Assembly (NCBI GenBank): GCA_031292385.1
Contig: JARLHE010000016.1
Location: 55,114 to 119,113 of the forward strand
Reading direction: 5' to 3'
Source of the DNA: Oligoflexia bacterium
Lineage (GTDB): Bacteria > Bdellovibrionota > UBA1018
Length of the DNA stretch: 64,000 nucleotides
Shown: positions 8,728-17,328 of the stretch, one piece after another
Layout of the letters: each line of letters starts with the position of its first letter
Position numbering within the stretch: position 1 is the first letter of the stretch
The notes under the pieces: model-generated
Seen by the model: only the letters and a program-made list of their open reading frames with translations
The model's database searches: none
Told to the model about the DNA's origin: nothing
Translations under genes and position numbers: made by a program

Positions 8728-9780
8728 GTGGCTGACGTAGGAAGCGTGAATTCATTTGCGGCGGCGGCTCAGGAAGGCGCGAGTTTGGGCGCGAAGGGCC
8801 AGAAGGACCGCAAAGAGCCGGATAGCGGAACGCAGTTCGGCGACGTGTTGAAGCGCATGCAGGCCCAGTATGGCGCCAAAGCCGAAAAGCCCCGCGAGAT
8901 CAAAAAGACTTTGGGCAAGGACGATTTCCTGCGGATCATGATCACGCAGATGAAGAACCAGGACCCGACCAACCCGTTCAAGGCCGAGCAGATGGCGGCC
9001 GAGATGGCGCAGTTCACCTCCGTGGAACAATTGCAGAACATGAACCAGAGCCTGCAGAAGATGTCCAATCAGAACCCGGCCGAGCGGATGGTCATGACCA
9101 ATCTCATCGGAAAGACGGTCACGGTCGACAAGGATCGCTTCCCGCACGTCGAGGGGCAGAACGAATCGCTGGCTTTCACGCTGCCGAAGGAGTCCAAGCA
9201 AACTCATGTCGCCTTGATCAGCGAAACGGGCGAAGTGGTTTTGGAAAAGGATATCGGTCCGCAGAAAAAAGGCGAGAACACGTTCGTCTGGGACGGCCTG
9301 AAGTCGAACACGCTGCAGGCCAAGGGCGGCAATTACATCCTGCGCATCGAGGCGACCGACGAGCACGACAATCCGATCCAAACCGATCCGCGCGCCAAGG
9401 CCCGTGTGATCGGCGTGAGCTTCGAGGGCTCGGAGCCGGTTCTCTTGGTCGGGGACAACAAGAACCAGGCTAAGATCACCATGAAGAGCGTGGTCAAGGT
9501 TGAAAGCGACTTCTCGGCCGGCGCGGCCCAGACCCAGGCGGGTGGCGAGGCGGACGCGGCGGATAAGCCCAAATTCTTCACTTTCAGAAAGGGTGAGGGC
9601 TCAAGTAACCTGGATCCGAGCACGGCGTCGCCCGAGGTCGCGGCCGCGCTCGCGAAGTACGGCCAGCCGCAGGCGGACAATGCTCTCGCGAAGCCGGAAT
9701 TCCGGCCTGCGATGAACGCAGGAGCAGCGGCGGCGGCGGACTCCAAAGAAAAAGGTTTTCCGAACGGCTTGCAAGATTGA
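8728..9780 (+). CDS. flgD: Flagellar hook cap protein FlgD
   Basis: FlgD caps the growing hook and is needed for FlgE polymerisation. The conserved N-terminal core LGKDDFLRIMITQMKNQDPT, followed by AEMAQFTSVEQLQNMN, is the FlgD signature. A FlgD Ig-like/tudor region follows at about residues 115-230. The C-terminal 100 or so residues are Ala/Gly/Lys-rich and extend beyond the usual length (350 aa against about 230 in enteric FlgD). I prefer GTG at 8728 (GGGGG 5 bases upstream) over the in-frame TTG at 8716. Confidence 0.93.
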   Translation: MADVGSVNSFAAAAQEGASLGAKGQKDRKEPDSGTQFGDVLKRMQAQYGAKAEKPREIKKTLGKDDFLRIMITQMKNQDPTNPFKAEQMAAEMAQFTSVEQLQNMNQSLQKMSNQNPAERMVMTNLIGKTVTVDKDRFPHVEGQNESLAFTLPKESKQTHVALISETGEVVLEKDIGPQKKGENTFVWDGLKSNTLQAKGGNYILRIEATDEHDNPIQTDPRAKARVIGVSFEGSEPVLLVGDNKNQAKITMKSVVKVESDFSAGAAQTQAGGEADAADKPKFFTFRKGEGSSNLDPSTASPEVAAALAKYGQPQADNALAKPEFRPAMNAGAAAAADSKEKGFPNGLQD

Positions 9781-9822
9781 ACGATTTATTAAATAATAAA
9801 AAGACAGAAAGGAGGTGGAAAA

Positions 9823-10290
9823 ATGAGCAACGGACCCATTCTTTATCCGAATGTAACGTCCCTTCCGGGTCAGGGCGGTGTCGGTCAGAGCGATCGTCTC
9901 CCGCGAAAACAGGAAGGGGCTCCCGGTGAGTTCGACCAGGTTTTCGGCGAGGCGCTGTCCTCTACGAATCCGGCTACGACCAATCCGGGTTCTCACGGGC
10001 TAACGACGGCGAGACCCGATCTTTCGCAGATCAAGGCCCCGCTGAAGTTCTCCGCGCACGCCAGCCAGCGTCTTCAGGACCGAAAAATCGCGCTTGATAC
10101 AGGCACGATGACGAAGGTCAACGAAGCCGTCGACAAGGCCGAGGCGAAGGGGCTCGATGACGCGTTGATTTTGACCAAGGACGCGGCATTGATCGTCAGC
10201 GTGAAGAACCGCACCGTGATCACGGCCGTGGACCGGAACTCGATGACGGGCAACGTGTTCACGAACATCGACGGCGCGGTGATTGTTTAG
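9823..10290 (+). CDS. Flagellar operon protein (TIGR02530-type)
   Basis: The 155-aa product resembles the small flagellar operon protein family found between flgD and flgE in many bacteria. The core KFSAHASQRLQDRKIALD, followed by the block ending TAVDRNSMTGNVFTNIDGAV, is typical. Its biochemical role is not established. A near-perfect AAGGAGG lies 6 bases before the ATG, suggesting strong translation. There is no signal peptide or membrane segment. Confidence 0.82.
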   Translation: MSNGPILYPNVTSLPGQGGVGQSDRLPRKQEGAPGEFDQVFGEALSSTNPATTNPGSHGLTTARPDLSQIKAPLKFSAHASQRLQDRKIALDTGTMTKVNEAVDKAEAKGLDDALILTKDAALIVSVKNRTVITAVDRNSMTGNVFTNIDGAVIV

Positions 10291-10388
10291 TTCTTTGAGG
10301 CAGTAGTCAGTTCGAAACAGGCTGGACCCTAGCGGGAAGCCTACCGACCCCGAATGATTGACGGGTCGGATCGAATCAGTAAAAAACG

Positions 10389-10407
10389 GATGTAGCGGAG
10401 CTACATC
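10389..10407 (+). other. Hairpin in the leader upstream of flgE
   Basis: GATGTAGC and GCTACATC form a perfect 8-bp stem with a GGA loop, preceded by AAAAAA and followed by TTTAAT. This could be a weak terminator or a 5' leader structure 30 bases before the flgE start. A second stem, CCGACCC / GGGTCGG, lies at about 10348-10373. Together they make the 146-bp gap between 10291 and 10436 strongly structured. Confidence 0.45.
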
Positions 10408-10436
10408 TTTAATAAAACGCATGGAGGCGTTTCGCT

Positions 10437-11720
10437 ATGGGTATTCTCTCTTCTCTTTATACGGGTGTCACGGGTCTTCAAGGACAGGGCGAAGCCATGT
10501 CCATTTACGGCGATAATATCGCCAACGCCAACACCAACGGGTTCAAGACCAGCCGTCCGGAGTTCCAGGACGTCATCTCGAAATCCCTCAAAGGCGTGTT
10601 GGGCGGCAATCAGATCGGTCGCGGCACGCGTTTGGCCGCGGTCAATCCCATCTTCAGTCAGGGCTCGATTATCCAAACCGAGTCTTCCACCGATTGCGCG
10701 ATCATGGGCGACGGCTTTTTCGTGGTGAACGGTCCGGACGGCCAGAGCTTCACCCGCAACGGCTCTTTCCACTTCGACAAGGAAGGCAAGCTGATCAACG
10801 CCGACAATTACCGCGTTCAAGGCTTTCTGGCCGACGGCAGCGGAAAAATAACCTCGAAGATGGGCGACATTTCGGTCGATCGCAGCGTCATCGACGCGAA
10901 AAAGACCTCCGAAGTGAAGATGTTCATGAATCTCGATTTGCGGGCGGACAAGGCTCTTAAATTCGATCCGGCGCACCCGGAATCGACCTCTCACTTCGCG
11001 ACCGGCGTGACCGTTTACGATACGGCCGGCACGGCGCACGTCCTGACGATGTACTTCAATAAGTCGGATGACGGCGTATGGACCTGGCGCGCGATGGCGA
11101 AAGGCGAGGAAGTCATCGGCGGCAAGAGCGGCACCATGGTCGAACAGGCCAAGGGCACTCTGGTGTTCGGCCAGGATGGCCGCCTCATGGAGCAGAAAGT
11201 CGATAAGTCGAGCTTTCAGTTCAACAAGGGCGCGTTGCCCGACCAGGCGATCCAGTTCAACTTCGGCGAGGACGTGAAGAACGGCGGAGCGGGAACGACC
11301 GTGACTCAGTACGGAACCGCGTCCGAAGCCTACAAGTCGTCGCAAGACGGTTACACGGCCGGCACGATCGCGGGTCTCTCCATCAGCGATGAAGGCAAGT
11401 TGTCCGCGGTTTATACCAACGGGCAAAACATCGACATGGCGCAGATCGCCCTGGGCAAGTTCGAGAATCCGGAAGGCCTGTTCAAAATGGGCCAGAACCG
11501 CTTCCGCGAAAGCAGTCTCTCGGGCCAAGCCACGATCGGCGCGGCGAACACGGGCGGACGCGGGCGCATTTCCGCGAAGACCATCGAATCGTCGACGACC
11601 GACATCGCTTCCGAGTTCATCAACCTGATGACCGCTCAGCGCAACTTCCAAGCGAACAGCAAAGTCATCAGCACTTCGGACGAGATGCTGCAGGAAGTGC
11701 TGAATCTCAAGCGCAGCTAA
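10437..11720 (+). CDS. flgE: Flagellar hook protein FlgE
   Basis: FlgE is the structural subunit of the hook. The N-terminal rod/hook signature SIYGDNIANANTNGFKTSR, the central FlgE domain (TVYDTAGTAHVLTMYF) and the C-terminal helix (ASEFINLMTAQRNFQANSKV) are all present. The 427-aa length is normal. GGAGG lies about 10 bases before the ATG. The strong leader structure before it and the distance from the previous gene suggest separate control of this abundant protein. Confidence 0.97.
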   Translation: MGILSSLYTGVTGLQGQGEAMSIYGDNIANANTNGFKTSRPEFQDVISKSLKGVLGGNQIGRGTRLAAVNPIFSQGSIIQTESSTDCAIMGDGFFVVNGPDGQSFTRNGSFHFDKEGKLINADNYRVQGFLADGSGKITSKMGDISVDRSVIDAKKTSEVKMFMNLDLRADKALKFDPAHPESTSHFATGVTVYDTAGTAHVLTMYFNKSDDGVWTWRAMAKGEEVIGGKSGTMVEQAKGTLVFGQDGRLMEQKVDKSSFQFNKGALPDQAIQFNFGEDVKNGGAGTTVTQYGTASEAYKSSQDGYTAGTIAGLSISDEGKLSAVYTNGQNIDMAQIALGKFENPEGLFKMGQNRFRESSLSGQATIGAANTGGRGRISAKTIESSTTDIASEFINLMTAQRNFQANSKVISTSDEMLQEVLNLKRS

Positions 11721-11738
11721 TAGCCTGAACCGGTGAGT

Positions 11739-11810
11739 GCCCGGGGGTGTTGATCTCGATCAGCCCCTGGGCGCCATCCGTCTGACGCCCGATCGTCGGG
11801 TTCTTGTCGT
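11739..11810 (+). terminator. Candidate transcription termination region after flgE
   Basis: A long hairpin (GCCC at 11739, closing with GGGC at 11772, with TGATC-TC-GATCA at the tip) is followed by a smaller stem, CCCGA-TCG-TCGGG (11788-11800), and the T-rich TTCTTGTCGTTTT. The second element has the form of a weak rho-independent terminator. The rest of the 217-bp gap before fliL has no ORF I would support. Confidence 0.45.
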
Positions 11811-11937
11811 TTTCGTTCCAAATCTCCAGAAAATCCGCATTTGCCGCGGTTTTTTCGCATTTCCGTCCTTGCTCCTTCGGCCCGTCGCGTAGCAAAATGA
11901 TGGGACAGGGTGCGAAATCCCCGGGGAGCGAATAGCG

Positions 11938-12567
11938 ATGTCTTCGGCAGCGGCAGAAGAAAAAAACGAAACCGAAAATTCGAGCTCCGGCTCGGCGGCA
12001 CCCGCTCCCGGCGGCGGAAACAAGCTCGTACTGGTTTTCACGCTCGTCAATCTGGTCGTCACTCTCGGCATGATCGGAGTGCTCTTCATCTCGTTCAAAA
12101 AAGAAAGCAATCGCCCTCAAGTCACCGACATTAACGCGAATCCGGCCACCGCGGCCGCCAAAACCGAGGAAGGCCACGGCGAGTCCAAAGCGGAAGGCAA
12201 AAAAGAGGAAGGTCATGGCGAGGGCGAAGCGAAGGAGAAAAAAGCTCCGGCTGAGTTCGGCCATATGATCGCCCTCGATCAATTCACGGTGAATCTGACT
12301 TCGCCGGGGTCGAGCGCGCCGCGTTTTGTCCGCGTCAACGTTTCGCTCGAAGTCGGCAGCGAGGACGTCGAGGCCGAAGTGAACGCGAAAATACCGCAAG
12401 TGCGAAATGCCGTCATCGATCTCTTCAACAGCAAGCGCCCGAGCGACCTGGAGAATGCCGAAGGCCGGGACGCGCTCAAGGAAGAAATCAAATCGGCGAT
12501 TAACGGTTTTCTTACCCGTGGTCGGGTCAAAGGTGTCTTTTTTACGAACTTTGTACTGGGGAGTTAG
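11938..12567 (+). CDS. fliL: Flagellar basal-body-associated protein FliL
   Basis: FliL is a single-pass inner-membrane protein around the stator that affects torque and stator stability. The product has a 30-residue hydrophilic N-terminus, one membrane segment (LVLVFTLVNLVVTLGMIGVL), a His/Gly/Glu/Lys-rich linker with repeats of the GHGE type, and the FliL domain ending in RGRVKGVFFTNFVLG. At 209 aa it is slightly longer than usual because of the linker. fliM starts 3 bp after its stop. Confidence 0.9.
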   Translation: MSSAAAEEKNETENSSSGSAAPAPGGGNKLVLVFTLVNLVVTLGMIGVLFISFKKESNRPQVTDINANPATAAAKTEEGHGESKAEGKKEEGHGEGEAKEKKAPAEFGHMIALDQFTVNLTSPGSSAPRFVRVNVSLEVGSEDVEAEVNAKIPQVRNAVIDLFNSKRPSDLENAEGRDALKEEIKSAINGFLTRGRVKGVFFTNFVLGS

Positions 12568-12570
12568 TTC

Positions 12571-13656
12571 ATGAACCAGGTTTTGTCGCAATCCGAAGTC
12601 GATGCCTTGCTCAGCGCCGTGAACGACGGGTCGGTCGGCGGCGATGGCGATGGCGATGGCGCGGCGGCCGGGGGCGCTGGCGCTGACGGCGGTGCTGACG
12701 CCGGGATCGGCTCGGTCAGCGGCGACGGCGGGGCAGGCGCGGGCGGCGCTAACGGCGGCGTCGGGGTCGAGGATATCGAAGTCACGCCTTACGACCTGAC
12801 CAACCAGGACCGCGTGATCCGCGGGCGGATGCCGACGCTCGATATCATTTACGAGCGGTTTATCCGGCTTTACCGCATGTCGCTTTCGAACAGCCTTCGA
12901 AAGATCGCCACGATCAGCATTATTTCGACCGATTTGCTGAAGTTCGGCGAATTCGTGAACACCCTGCCCATTCCGAGCTGCATGTGCATCATGCGCTTTG
13001 AGAGCCTGCGCGGATCCGCGCTGCTTGTTTTCGAGTCAAAGCTCGCTTATGCGCTTGTCGACAGTTTTTTCGGCGGAACGGACCGTCCCTATACCCGCAT
13101 CGAGGGCAAGGAGTTCACCCGTATCGAGCTCTCGATTATGCAAAAGGTCATGGACCTGGCTTTGCGGGATTTAGAGGAAGCCTGGGCTCCGGTTCATAAG
13201 TCGAACATCACCTTTGTCCGAACGGAAGTGAATCCGCAATTCGTCGGCGTGGTCCCGCCGTCGGACGTGATCATTTCCACGACTTTCGAGGTCGAGCTCG
13301 AAAACGCGAGCGGCACCATCGCGCTCGTGATTCCGTATTCGACGATCGAGCCGATCAAAAACAAGCTCAATGCGACCTTTCAAACCGAGTCCGACCGGGT
13401 TGACCGTGAGTGGACCGCGAAGATGGAAGAGCATCTGCACGATGTCCAGGCCAATGTGCTGGTGGATCTTGGCACCGCCGACATCACGGTGGGGGACCTG
13501 GTGAATCTCAGCGTCGGCGATATCATCCCGCTCAAGCAGGATGCCGACGGCGAGCTCGACGTGTTGGTCGAGGGCGTTCCAAAGTTTAAGTGTTTTTTCG
13601 GGGTTTCTCGGGGAAATCGCGCGATTCAAATCTCGCGCCCGAGTGAATTGGATTGA
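12571..13656 (+). CDS. fliM: Flagellar motor switch protein FliM with glycine-rich linker
   Basis: FliM is the CheY-P-binding C-ring protein. The N-terminal peptide MNQVLSQSEVDALLSAV matches the conserved CheY-binding/entry segment. Residues 19-66 are almost pure Gly/Ala/Asp, which is unusual. The middle domain (GRMPTLDIIYERFIRLYR to GGTDRPY) and the C-terminal SpoA domain (DLGTADITVGDLVNLSVGD) are intact. The 361-aa length is explained by the linker. Confidence 0.96.
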   Translation: MNQVLSQSEVDALLSAVNDGSVGGDGDGDGAAAGGAGADGGADAGIGSVSGDGGAGAGGANGGVGVEDIEVTPYDLTNQDRVIRGRMPTLDIIYERFIRLYRMSLSNSLRKIATISIISTDLLKFGEFVNTLPIPSCMCIMRFESLRGSALLVFESKLAYALVDSFFGGTDRPYTRIEGKEFTRIELSIMQKVMDLALRDLEEAWAPVHKSNITFVRTEVNPQFVGVVPPSDVIISTTFEVELENASGTIALVIPYSTIEPIKNKLNATFQTESDRVDREWTAKMEEHLHDVQANVLVDLGTADITVGDLVNLSVGDIIPLKQDADGELDVLVEGVPKFKCFFGVSRGNRAIQISRPSELD

Positions 13657-13670
13657 AGGGGGAATAGAGG

Positions 13671-14081
13671 ATGGCAGATCAAAGCTCGGCGGCAGCTCCG
13701 CTCGGAGACGTCAATATGGAAAACCTCGGCGCGGCGTTAAGCGCGGCCGGCGATGCCGGAGGAATGGGCGGGGCCGGAACGGGTTCCGGCGCCGCGCCTC
13801 GTGCGGCCTTGAATTCGCCGGTACAATCCCTGGACTTCATTCTCGACATCCCGCTGAAGGTCACGGTCGAGCTTGGCCGGGCCAAGATGGCGATCAGGGA
13901 AATCCTTCAGCTAGCCCAGGGATCGGTCGTGGAGCTTTCGAAATTCGCGGGCGAGCCCCTGGAAGTCCTCGTGAATGACAAGCTGATCGCGCGCGGCGAG
14001 GTCGTCGTCGTCAACGAGAAGTTCGGGATTCGTTTAACCGATATCATCTCTCCCGTGGAGAGAATCGAGCAGTTGAAATAG
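13671..14081 (+). CDS. fliN: Flagellar motor switch protein FliN
   Basis: FliN is the lower C-ring SpoA protein. The N-terminal 45 residues are Ala/Gly-rich, like the FliM linker. The SpoA domain (FILDIPLKVTVELGRAKMAI to VVVVNEKFGIRLTDIIS) covers residues 58-130. The gene lies 14 bp after fliM. Total length is 136 aa, normal for the long form of FliN. Confidence 0.95.
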   Translation: MADQSSAAAPLGDVNMENLGAALSAAGDAGGMGGAGTGSGAAPRAALNSPVQSLDFILDIPLKVTVELGRAKMAIREILQLAQGSVVELSKFAGEPLEVLVNDKLIARGEVVVVNEKFGIRLTDIISPVERIEQLK

Positions 14082-14141
14082 TTTTTGGGCTTGAACGGCC
14101 GGGCAGGATGCCCGCTCGTTAAAGTAGCTAGGAAGGCTAAG

Positions 14142-15407
14142 ATGGCGAGAATTCGAATTCAAATGACGGTGGCGGCATGCGTTTTGGGAGCGGCTCTTTT
14201 CGGCTCCGAGCGCATCGCGAGCGCCATGACGACCCTGAAGCAAGTTCAGGTGAGCGGGGGATCGCAGGTTGATCTCCTTTTCGACACGAAAGTCCAGAAA
14301 AGCCAGATACGCACCGAGTTTTTCAACGACGTAATCCAGATCAGCCTGACGGAAGCCGCGGTTTATCCGGCGAAAATCTCGTCGATCAACGGCGGCAAAC
14401 TCGTCAAGATCTTCGCTTATCAGTACGCGCCCAAACTGGTGCGCTGCCGGCTGACGGTGAAGGGCAGAGCGGAGGATTACAAAGACCGGTTGGAACTCGT
14501 GCCGAACGGCAAGCTCCTGACCGTGAAAATCTCGGATGTCGCGGTGAACGCGAATGCCGAAAGCGGCACCGAGGCCCGTTTGCTCGAGCACGTGATGAAA
14601 ACGGCGATTCCGTCGAAGGCGCCGACCCCGGCAGCCGTGGCGAAAGCGGAAGCAACCTCGGCGCAGGCGGCACCTGCCGCGAGCGCGGAGCCGGCGTCGA
14701 ACGCCGCGAAAGCCGAAGCGGCGGAAAAGCGGGAGAGCGAGATCCCGTTGACCTCTTCCGCAAAAAGCGGAGCCCGCTCCTTGAAGCTCGGTGGCGCGGC
14801 TCCGTTGCCGAGTCCTTGGGCGGTCTTGGGCAAGCTCATGTTGGTGATCGCGGTTTTCTGCGGCGCCGCGCTTTTGTTCAAGAAGATATCCGGCCGCTCC
14901 GCGGAGAAGGGCAAAGGAGGCCTGATCAAGAGCTTGAGTGGAACCATTGAAGAGTTCGCCCGGTCCGCTGGCGCCAGCATCGGTGGCAAAAACAAGATGG
15001 TCGAGGTGATTTCCAATCACTACCTGGGCCCGAAGAAAAGCATTTCGATCGTCCGTGTCGGCGAAAAGATTCTGGTTCTGGGCGTGGCGAACGAATCGAT
15101 CAACTTAATCACCGAGCTGGACGAGTCGGAGCTCGAGTCCGGTTTCGACGCCCGGAAGATCGTGGCGGGAATCGCCAATTCGAACCTCGGTTCCGTCGCG
15201 AGCGCGAAACCGGCCGGGAAGGCCGCGGCTCCCTCGACCGATTCGCTCTTCGCCGATTTATTGAAAGCCGAAGTGGGGCCGGCTCCGGCCCGGCGCGAGG
15301 CGCCGGTTTTCGCTGCCGCGGCGGCGCAAGCCGCGCCAGCCGGCGCGACGGGAGGACAAGTGCGAAGCCAGATTAAAAGCCGCCTTGAGGGGCTGAAACA
15401 ACTATGA
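14142..15407 (+). CDS. fliO: Flagellar biosynthesis protein FliO with large periplasmic N-terminal domain
   Basis: FliO helps assemble the FliP ring of the export gate. This version is large (421 aa): a signal peptide (residues 1-28), a beta-rich periplasmic domain of about 110 residues resembling AMIN-type domains, an Ala/Glu-rich linker, one membrane segment (AVLGKLMLVIAVFCGAALLF), and the cytoplasmic FliO domain with VISNHYLGPKKSISIVRVG. I chose ATG 14142 because AGGAAGG precedes it and a signal peptide follows; the in-frame ATG at 14085 would bury the signal. The end overlaps fliP by 4 bp. Confidence 0.85.
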   Translation: MARIRIQMTVAACVLGAALFGSERIASAMTTLKQVQVSGGSQVDLLFDTKVQKSQIRTEFFNDVIQISLTEAAVYPAKISSINGGKLVKIFAYQYAPKLVRCRLTVKGRAEDYKDRLELVPNGKLLTVKISDVAVNANAESGTEARLLEHVMKTAIPSKAPTPAAVAKAEATSAQAAPAASAEPASNAAKAEAAEKRESEIPLTSSAKSGARSLKLGGAAPLPSPWAVLGKLMLVIAVFCGAALLFKKISGRSAEKGKGGLIKSLSGTIEEFARSAGASIGGKNKMVEVISNHYLGPKKSISIVRVGEKILVLGVANESINLITELDESELESGFDARKIVAGIANSNLGSVASAKPAGKAAAPSTDSLFADLLKAEVGPAPARREAPVFAAAAAQAAPAGATGGQVRSQIKSRLEGLKQL

Positions 15408-16186
15408 CGATCGCGGGATTCGCACTCTCTTGCGCAGCCGAGCTCTCCGGCCATGTCGCGATGGCGGCCGAAAGCACCCGGCAGAATTACATGCCGGGCA
15501 CCTCGGGCCTCACCCTGCCGTCGCTCAGCCTTTCGTTCGCGAATTCCCAAAAGCCCGCCGACGTGGTTTCGGTTCTGCGCATCGTGATGATGCTCACGGT
15601 GCTTTCCCTGGCGCCGGCGATCCTGATCATGATGACGTCCTTCACGCGCATCGTGGTGGTTCTTGGGTTCGTTCGTCAGGCGCTGGGCACCCAGCAGACG
15701 CCGCCCAACCAGTTGATCGTGGGGTTGGCGCTTTTCCTTTCGCTTTTCGTGATGGCGCCGACCTGGAAGGCGATCTCCGCCAACGCCCTCGAGCCGTACA
15801 TGGCCGAGAAAATCGACCAGCAAACCGCGATGGATCGCGCCCTGGGCCCGATCCGCGAATTCATGTTCAACCAAACGCGCGAAAAGGATCTGGAGCTCTT
15901 TCTTTCGCTTTCGAAGGAGGCGAAGCCGCAGAACCGCGCGGCCGTGGCTACTTACGTCCTGATTCCGGCGTTCGTGATCAGCGAGCTCAAAACCGCGTTT
16001 CAGATCGGGTTCATGATTTATCTTCCGTTCCTGGTTCTCGACATGGTGGTCGCGAGCGTTCTGATGGCCATGGGAATGATGATGCTTCCGCCGGTCGTGA
16101 TCTCGCTGCCGTTCAAGCTCCTGCTCTTCGTGCTGGTCGACGGATGGGAGCTTGTTGTCGGAAGCCTCGTCAAATCGTTTGGGTAG
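15404..16186 (+). CDS. fliP: Flagellar export gate protein FliP
   Basis: FliP forms the core pentamer of the type III export gate. The family signature is complete: LRIVMMLTVLSLAPAILIMM, TSFTRIVVVLGFVRQALGTQ, PPNQLIVGLALFL and the C-terminal MMMLPPVVISLPFKLLLFV. The 260-aa length and four hydrophobic blocks are normal. Its start overlaps the fliO stop as ATGA. Confidence 0.97.
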   Translation: MTIAGFALSCAAELSGHVAMAAESTRQNYMPGTSGLTLPSLSLSFANSQKPADVVSVLRIVMMLTVLSLAPAILIMMTSFTRIVVVLGFVRQALGTQQTPPNQLIVGLALFLSLFVMAPTWKAISANALEPYMAEKIDQQTAMDRALGPIREFMFNQTREKDLELFLSLSKEAKPQNRAAVATYVLIPAFVISELKTAFQIGFMIYLPFLVLDMVVASVLMAMGMMMLPPVVISLPFKLLLFVLVDGWELVVGSLVKSFG

Positions 16187-16214
16187 GCCATAGGGGTCGA
16201 AAGGGGATTCGTAA

Positions 16215-16484
16215 ATGACCGAAGAAATGGTGATGGCGATCGGTTCCGAAGCCGTGAAGACGGTCATCATGATCGCGGGCCCGCTTCTGGCGGCCGCAAT
16301 GGCGATCGGCATCGTCGTCTCGGTTCTCCAGGCGGTGACCCAGATCAATGAAGCGACCCTGACCTTCATTCCGAAGATGATCGCCGTGATTCTCGTTTTG
16401 GTCGTGATGGCGCCGTGGATGCTCCAGGTCCTCGAGCACTACACGATCGAGGTGATCGGGTCCGCCGGCGACCTGGTGAGGTGA
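16215..16484 (+). CDS. fliQ: Flagellar export gate protein FliQ
   Basis: This is an 89-aa protein with two membrane helices. The conserved stretch VSVLQAVTQINEATLTFIPK is diagnostic of FliQ. It lies 28 bp after fliP and 1 bp before fliR, in the standard P-Q-R order. GGGG upstream at about 16201-16205 serves as ribosome site. Confidence 0.95.
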   Translation: MTEEMVMAIGSEAVKTVIMIAGPLLAAAMAIGIVVSVLQAVTQINEATLTFIPKMIAVILVLVVMAPWMLQVLEHYTIEVIGSAGDLVR

Positions 16485-16485
16485 G

Positions 16486-17319
16486 ATGTCGCTGTTTAAT
16501 TTCAATATGGAAGAGCTGCTCACGTTTTTCGCGGTCCTCGTCCGCTATAGCGTGCTCTTTTCCGTTCTGCCGTTCGTGGGCGACAACCACGTGCCCGCTC
16601 CGGTGAAGATCCTGCTCTCGCTTTCGGCTTCCATGGCTTTGTTCCCCGGGCTGGTCGCCAGCGGCGTGATTCACCCGTCCGACGCCTCGGTTTGGGGCGC
16701 GAGCGTGCAGGGAATCATTTTCACCATCGGAGCCGAGGTGATTTTCGCTTTGATCCTCGGCTACGTCGCGCGCCTCGCGTTCGAGACGATTCATTTCGGC
16801 GGCAACTTGGTCGGCAATTTCATGGGCTTCGGGATCGCCAGCACCTACGATCCGAACATGCAGTCGCAGACGCAGGTCGTGGCGGAGATCCAGGCCGCGA
16901 TCGGGATTTTGGTTTTCCTCGCGGTCGACGGCCATCACCTCATGATCCGCGCGGCGCTGCAGAGCTATCAGGTCGTGGGCTTGGGTGGGGCCGGGGTCGC
17001 CGGCGGACCCAGCGCGTATCTGAACGCCGGCGCCGTGCAGCGTCTCGGAGAGCTGACCGCCCAAGTGCTGCGCTTGGGAATCGAGATCTCGGCGCCGATC
17101 GCCATCGTACTCTTCGCGTTGAACATCGTTTTCGGCATTCTCGCCAAGGCGATGCCGCAGCTGAATATCCTGATTCTTTCGGTGACGATCAGCGCGCTGG
17201 TCGGGCTCATCATGATGTTTCTCACGATATCCGAATTTCAAGCGGCGGCCGGCGAGATATTCGCCCGCATGGGCACCAACATGAACGCGATTTTGCAGTC
17301 GCTCGCGCACGGTCACTGA
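16486..17319 (+). CDS. fliR: Flagellar export gate protein FliR
   Basis: FliR completes the export gate with FliP and FliQ. The 277-aa product is polytopic with about six membrane helices. Conserved blocks such as VLPFVGDNHVPAPVKILLSL, GGNLVGNFMGFGIAS and the C-terminal FALNIVFGILAKAMPQLNI are typical. The start is 1 bp after fliQ. Confidence 0.95.
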   Translation: MSLFNFNMEELLTFFAVLVRYSVLFSVLPFVGDNHVPAPVKILLSLSASMALFPGLVASGVIHPSDASVWGASVQGIIFTIGAEVIFALILGYVARLAFETIHFGGNLVGNFMGFGIASTYDPNMQSQTQVVAEIQAAIGILVFLAVDGHHLMIRAALQSYQVVGLGGAGVAGGPSAYLNAGAVQRLGELTAQVLRLGIEISAPIAIVLFALNIVFGILAKAMPQLNILILSVTISALVGLIMMFLTISEFQAAAGEIFARMGTNMNAILQSLAHGH

Positions 17320-17328
17320 GGGGAGTAA

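Noticed and set aside
10291..10436. Possible c-di-GMP (GEMM) riboswitch before flgE
   Set aside because: The conserved GEMM core sequences are not present; only generic hairpins are seen.
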